From the NCBI GenBank assembly GCA_027669525.1, contig JAQEDJ010000063.1, positions 1 through 8,227 of the forward strand: a DNA stretch of 8,227 bases, given 5' to 3'. Position numbers and translations under genes: made by a program. Shown in pieces: positions 5,075 through 8,227 of this stretch; the first letter of the stretch is position 1, and each line of letters starts with the position of its first letter. This DNA comes from Coriobacteriaceae bacterium AM48-5. GTDB lineage: Bacteria > Actinomycetota > Coriobacteriia > Coriobacteriales > Coriobacteriaceae. Under the pieces are notes generated by a model. It was given only the letters and a program-made list of their open reading frames with translations, did no database searches and had not been told where the DNA came from.

Positions 5075-6271
5075 CTACGCCTCGCCGCACAACCACCTCG
5101 CCAGGTCCACGATCTGCACTCCGTCGCGATCCGTGGCCTCGTGATGCGTGCGGGCGAGAATCATCTTGGGATACGCATCGCCAATGCTCAGCAGTGGCGA
5201 AATCTCGCGTTCAAATGTCTTATCCGAGCTGATGTCGTCGCTCACCTGAATGTAGAGTTTCTCGCTCCGCTTGATTGCTACAAAGTCTATTTCCTTTTTA
5301 TAGAGCACGCCGACGTATATCTCGTATCCGCGACGCAGCAGCTCGATTGCCACCATGTTCTCGTATACGCGTCCCCAATCCATATCACGTGTACCAAGAA
5401 GCGCATATTTAAACGCATGGTCCGCCAGATAGTACTTCTCGCCGCTCTTAAGGTATTTTTTGCCGCGAATGTCGTACCGACGAACTTTATAGAAGGCAAA
5501 CGCATCGCACAGGTACCCCATGTACGTGCCGACCGTCTTGTTCGTAATCTTTAACCCATCCGCATTTAATGCATCAGTAATGTTGCGTGCCGACGTAATG
5601 TTGGAAACGTTGTCCATCATGTAATCGGCAATGCGCAGCAGCGCCGATTCGTTTCTCACGTTATGCCGCTGCACGATATCTCTCACAATGAGCGTCTTGA
5701 AGACGTTGGAGAGATATTGATAGCGCTGCTCCTGCAGTGGATAAGGGTAAGAGCCGGACATACCGCCGGTTCTCGCGTACTCATCGAAGTCGCGGTCGAC
5801 CTCGCCCTCGTCGCCATAGAGACGATACTCCTCAAACGAGAATGGGAAAACCTCGATCTCGAACGTACGCCCCGTAAAGAGCGTCGACAGATCGCTCGAC
5901 AGCAAAAAGGCATTCGATCCGGTAATGAATATGTCGTACTGCTCGGATGCGTGAAGGCTATTGATCGCACGCTCAAAACCGTCGCACATCTGAACTTCAT
6001 CGATAAGCAGAAAGTTTTGTTTGCCGGACACTCGATGCTCTTTTACATAGGCGAGCAGCGCGTGATACTCGAGCAGGTTCTCGAACTCATCGAGGTTGTA
6101 GTTGATATGGATGACATTCGAATTGGACAGATGTGCCTCCACGTAATCGCGGAGGGCCTCGAGCAATTTTGATTTACCGCTACGACGGATGCCCGTGATG
6201 ACCTTGATGTCCGGCACGCCAATAAGACTCGTCAACGTGTCCATATATGACGTTCTATTGATGAGTTTCAT
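5075..6271 (-). CDS. AAA_14/DUF4143 family ATPase
   Basis: This 398-aa protein shows the two-part layout of the family. The N-terminal ATPase has Walker A GIRRSGKS (27-34), Walker B FLLIDEVQ with Asp91 and Glu92, a sensor-type FITGSNAFLLS (115-125), and the family block GRTFEIEVFPFSFEEY (134-149). A winged-helix-like middle (about 205-260) leads to a C-terminal DUF4143 domain with a PD-(D/E)XK-like core: YENMVAIELLRRG (303-315), KKEIDFVA (325-332) and LYIQVS (339-344). These proteins are widespread, often in several copies per genome, and their function is unresolved. The start has GAGGAGG five nt upstream. The gene is less GC-rich than coaX and folP-folK on either side, suggesting acquisition. 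It is flanked by three copies of one palindrome, one after its stop and two before its start. Confidence 0.92.
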   Translation of the reverse strand: MKLINRTSYMDTLTSLIGVPDIKVITGIRRSGKSKLLEALRDYVEAHLSNSNVIHINYNLDEFENLLEYHALLAYVKEHRVSGKQNFLLIDEVQMCDGFERAINSLHASEQYDIFITGSNAFLLSSDLSTLFTGRTFEIEVFPFSFEEYRLYGDEGEVDRDFDEYARTGGMSGSYPYPLQEQRYQYLSNVFKTLIVRDIVQRHNVRNESALLRIADYMMDNVSNITSARNITDALNADGLKITNKTVGTYMGYLCDAFAFYKVRRYDIRGKKYLKSGEKYYLADHAFKYALLGTRDMDWGRVYENMVAIELLRRGYEIYVGVLYKKEIDFVAIKRSEKLYIQVSDDISSDKTFEREISPLLSIGDAYPKMILARTHHEATDRDGVQIVDLARWLCGEA

Positions 6272-6297
6272 CGGGGCCTCCTCGCGGTCTTTTATCG

Positions 6298-6338
6298 CTA
6301 TTCCTCAAAACTGAAAAATTTTCAGTTTTGAGGAATAG
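6298..6338. repeat. Palindromic repeat, copy 2 (near-perfect 41-bp palindrome upstream of the ATPase start)
   Basis: Two 20-nt arms, CTATTCCTCAAAACTGAAAA (6298-6317) and its exact reverse complement (6319-6338), surround a single central A. It ends 26 bp before the ATPase start codon, placing it in the promoter or 5' leader. Counted over 43 bp (6297-6339) it differs from copy 3 at four positions. If transcribed it would form a very stable hairpin just ahead of the ribosome site; as DNA it is an ideal dimer-binding operator or cruciform. Confidence 0.92.
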
Positions 6339-6382
6339 GCTCTATAGCGAATATACCTCGCGAAAGACCGAGCCGCCTTAAT

Positions 6383-6425
6383 CCTATTCCTCAAAAACGA
6401 AAATTTTTCAGTTTTGAGGAATAGG
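6383..6425. repeat. Palindromic 43-bp repeat, copy 3
   Basis: It has the same arms as copy 1, CCTATTCCTCAAAA (6383-6396) and TTTTGAGGAATAGG (6412-6425), and is 42/43 identical to it in the same orientation. It marks the other edge of the 1.4-kb unit containing the ATPase gene and lies just beyond the terminator of the folP-folK operon. Confidence 0.9.
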
Positions 6426-6454
6426 GCGCTGGCAACCCATTCCCCAGATAGGCG

Positions 6455-6484
6455 AAACCCTCCCCGGCACAGGCCGAGGAGGGT
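6455..6484 (-). terminator. Terminator of the folP-folK / ligase-like operon
   Basis: On the minus strand CCCTCCTCGGC (6483-6473) pairs with GCCGGGGAGGG (6468-6458) over 11 bp with one G-T pair and a 4-nt loop, followed by a short TTT (6457-6455). It lies 40 bp past the ligase-like stop codon. The T run is short, so termination may be partial. Confidence 0.7.
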
Positions 6485-6523
6485 CTTGTTGTCATGTCTA
6501 TCTTTGGGCGCGAACGCCCCGCG

Positions 6524-7224
6524 TTACAGCCCGCGAATCCGTACGGCCTCGGGCGGAAACTCCTGCTCGCCGGCATCGGTCTTGATGGTCGCGCGGCCCC
6601 AGATGTCCAGGCCCGCAAACACACCGACCGCAAGCGGCAAACCGTTGGGCGACACCGCCGCAACCTGACGACCCAGCAGCGGCACCATATCGAAGTACTC
6701 ACCCAGCACCGGAGCCAGCGGGCCGGCAGCGCCTGTGGTGTGTTGGCGGCAACCGCCCAGGTGCCCACGCGGGTCAGCACGGCGGTGGCCAATGCCTCGA
6801 CCAGCACCTCGTCGGCCATATCCACGCCAAGCTCGCCCAGCGCCGCACGTTCAATATCAACCGTCACCGCGGCAAACATGCCCGCAGCACCGGCACCGCC
6901 GTTCACGGCAACACGCGCGAGCGACGTCTCAAACGCAGGCGCACCGCACACGATATTGCTCGGCCACTCAATGCCCACCTTGCCGGCAAGGCCCAACCCC
7001 GGCGTCGAAGCCGTGCCCACGAGCGCGTCCATCATGCCCATCGCGGCCACAAACGGCAGGCCGTGGAAGGCATGCATGTTCACATCCGGACGCACGACCA
7101 GCGAAAACGTCAGCGAAGCATCGCCCACGCTCCACGCGCACCAGCCCGCGGACACGCCCTCGCGACCCGCGTCACGCGCCGCGTCGAGCTCAGTGGCAGC
7201 GACTACAGCGTTCATCTCGATCAT
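6524..7224 (-). pseudogene. Biotin-protein-ligase-like gene with a frameshift and degenerate active site
   Basis: Read with one frame change, the gene gives about 233 aa resembling a biotin-[acetyl-CoA-carboxylase] ligase. The N-terminal 164 residues include LTFSLVVRP (38-46), LPFVAAMGMMDAL (56-68) and IEWPSN (85-90). The C-terminal 61-plus residues in another frame, from LGEYFDMVPLLGRQV to FPPEAVRIRGL, form the small SH3-like domain of the family. The frame breaks at about 6730-6735, where a single missing base (for example one G after the Gln164 codon) restores continuity. Without it the first frame runs on as Arg/Cys/Trp-rich nonsense to 6391. The usual GRGRRG loop is absent and KWPND is replaced by EWPSN, so even a repaired protein might not make biotinyl-AMP. 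The ATG at 7224 directly follows the folP-folK stop; MNAVV at 7215 is an alternative start. Confidence 0.75.
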
Positions 7225-8227
7225 CTACATACGCCCCAATTCACCCACGATATGGCCCACGCGATCCTCGGGCTCCTTGACCTCGACGCCGTTGTAGCGG
7301 AAGAACCGCGCCGGGTCGTGCATCAGATCCTCGAGCGGCACCAGCACAAAGTCGCGCTCGCCGATCAGCGGATGCGGCAGGCGCAGCTTTTTGCCGCCGT
7401 GGGTCTCGCCGTCCATCCACAGCAGGTCCAGGTCGATGGTGCGCGGACCGTTGGCCTTGGCCTTTTTGGAGCGGTCGCGGCCCAGCTCGGCCTCGATCTT
7501 CATGAGCTCGTCGAGCAGCACCAGCGGCGCCAACTCGGTCTTGATCTCGATGACGGCGTTGGCAAACGCGTCCTGGCGCGTCTCGTAGGCCGGCTCGCTC
7601 TCGTAGATCTTGGAGGAGTTGGACACGCAGGTAAGTGGAATCTCGGCGATCATGTCGCGTGCGGCGCGGATGTTGTCGCAGCGATGCCCCAAGTTGGATC
7701 CCACGGCCACAAACGCGCGGCGCGGCTGCGGCTTGGCAACCGCCCAGTAGCCGTTCAGGAACTGCGCAAAGCCCGCGGCGTCGTGCACGCGCACGATGTT
7801 GGCGCCGGCCTGGATGGCGCCCAGGCACACGCCAAACGTAGCGGCATCGCGCTCGGCGGCCTCGGTCACGCCCGAGACGGCGCCCACAAAGCGCTTGCGC
7901 GATACAGCGCACATGAGCGGATAGCCCAGTGACGCCATCTTGGCAGTCTCGCGCTGGATGACGATGTCCTCGTTAGCCGACTTACCAAAGCCCGGGCCAG
8001 GATCGATGCAGATGCGGTCGCGCGACACGCCGGCGTGGATGAGCGCGCGGGCCTGGTCGGACAGAAAGCCCATGACGCGGCGCATGATGGGCGCCGAATC
8101 GGGCAGGGTGAAGCGGCGGAGCTGCGAGGTGGGCACGTAGGCCTCCTCGCGGCGGGCGCTGCGGCGGGCGCTGCGGCGCATCATGGCGGCCAGGCGGTCA
8201 TTGGACTCCGATGCGGCCTCGGTGGCC
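7225..8227 (-). CDS. folP-folK: Fused dihydropteroate synthase / HPPK, 5' end off the window
   Basis: The frame is open from the window edge, giving 333 visible residues. The first part is the C-terminal half of dihydropteroate synthase, which joins p-aminobenzoate to 6-hydroxymethyl-dihydropterin pyrophosphate. It has DPGPGFGKS (nt 8004-7978), LMCAVSRKRFVG with the Ser-Arg-Lys substrate loop, and IVRVHDAA. The second part, from RRAFVAVGSNLGHR (nt about 7722) to the end, is 6-hydroxymethyl-dihydropterin pyrophosphokinase, with YESEPAYETRQDAFANAV, GPRTIDLDLLWMDG (metal-binding Asp pair) and LPHPLIGERDFVLVPL. HPPK makes the substrate DHPS uses, so the fusion joins two consecutive folate steps, in reverse order along the chain. 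The visible DHPS segment before SAPIMRRVMGF is unusually Arg/Ser/Ala-rich. An internal ATG at 8184 is not taken as the start because catalytic DHPS parts must lie upstream. Confidence 0.93.
   Translation of the reverse strand, partial: ATEAASESNDRLAAMMRRSARRSARREEAYVPTSQLRRFTLPDSAPIMRRVMGFLSDQARALIHAGVSRDRICIDPGPGFGKSANEDIVIQRETAKMASLGYPLMCAVSRKRFVGAVSGVTEAAERDAATFGVCLGAIQAGANIVRVHDAAGFAQFLNGYWAVAKPQPRRAFVAVGSNLGHRCDNIRAARDMIAEIPLTCVSNSSKIYESEPAYETRQDAFANAVIEIKTELAPLVLLDELMKIEAELGRDRSKKAKANGPRTIDLDLLWMDGETHGGKKLRLPHPLIGERDFVLVPLEDLMHDPARFFRYNGVEVKEPEDRVGHIVGELGRM
8149..8172. repeat. 12-bp tandem repeat inside the folP part
   Basis: GCGGCGGGCGCT is repeated exactly (8149-8160 and 8161-8172), coding for Ser-Ala-Arg-Arg twice on the minus strand. 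It lies in a low-complexity loop before the DPGPGFGKS motif. The unit is a multiple of three, so slippage would change length without breaking the frame. Confidence 0.8.

Noticed and set aside
5025..6425. CRISPR array as an explanation of the three repeats
   Set aside because: The spacings are irregular (44 bp and over 1.2 kb), there are only three copies, and one interval is filled by a complete gene with no cas genes nearby.
5025..6425. A classical insertion sequence
   Set aside because: The only gene present is an AAA_14/DUF4143 ATPase with no transposase motif, and I see no target-site duplication outside copies 1 and 3.
7063..7932. A 289-codon plus-strand open frame opposite folP-folK
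   Set aside because: The opposite strand encodes a clear folP-folK fusion; this His/Ala/Val-rich frame is its complement.

Overview
The window looks like chromosomal DNA of a high-GC Gram-positive gut bacterium of the Coriobacteriia, most likely Collinsella or a close relative. This rests on GC-rich third codon positions, strong GGAGG-type ribosome binding sites, a fused folP-folK gene, and the coaX and initiator-tRNA housekeeping genes. The genus is a judgement from memory, not a database result.

Positions 1-3923 are accessory DNA. On the minus strand at the left edge are the start of an unknown gene and a DUF2958 protein typical of conjugative elements. A 317-bp non-coding leader rich in competing hairpins separates them from a divergent 64-aa gene (701-895, plus), which ends at a strong terminator. 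From 3693 down to 930 on the minus strand runs a tight operon: a 60-aa remnant resembling the N-terminus of a restriction-type helicase, a DEDDh exonuclease with a BRCT domain, a GIY-YIG-type protein with a long Ala/Gly-rich N-terminus, and a DUF4268 protein with a PD-(D/E)XK-like core. Three nuclease folds in one compact operon make this a candidate DNA-processing or anti-phage module.

The accessory block ends beside an initiator tRNA-fMet gene (3924-4000, minus) with its own promoter and terminator. Between the tRNA and the operon are an exact 11-bp tandem repeat and several inverted repeats, as expected near the attachment site of a tRNA-targeting tyrosine integrase. No integrase gene is in the window.

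Positions 4001-8227 are mostly core genome: coaX (plus), and on the minus strand a fused folP-folK gene (5' end off the window) followed by a biotin-protein-ligase-like gene that carries a frameshift and lacks key active-site residues. Between coaX and this operon sits a less GC-rich ATPase gene of the AAA_14/DUF4143 family, accompanied by three copies of a 43-bp palindrome. The two outer copies are 42/43 identical, lie in the same orientation and bound a 1.4-kb unit. The third is a near-perfect hairpin just upstream of the ATPase start codon. This ATPase-plus-palindrome unit and the three-nuclease operon are the two most interesting systems here.
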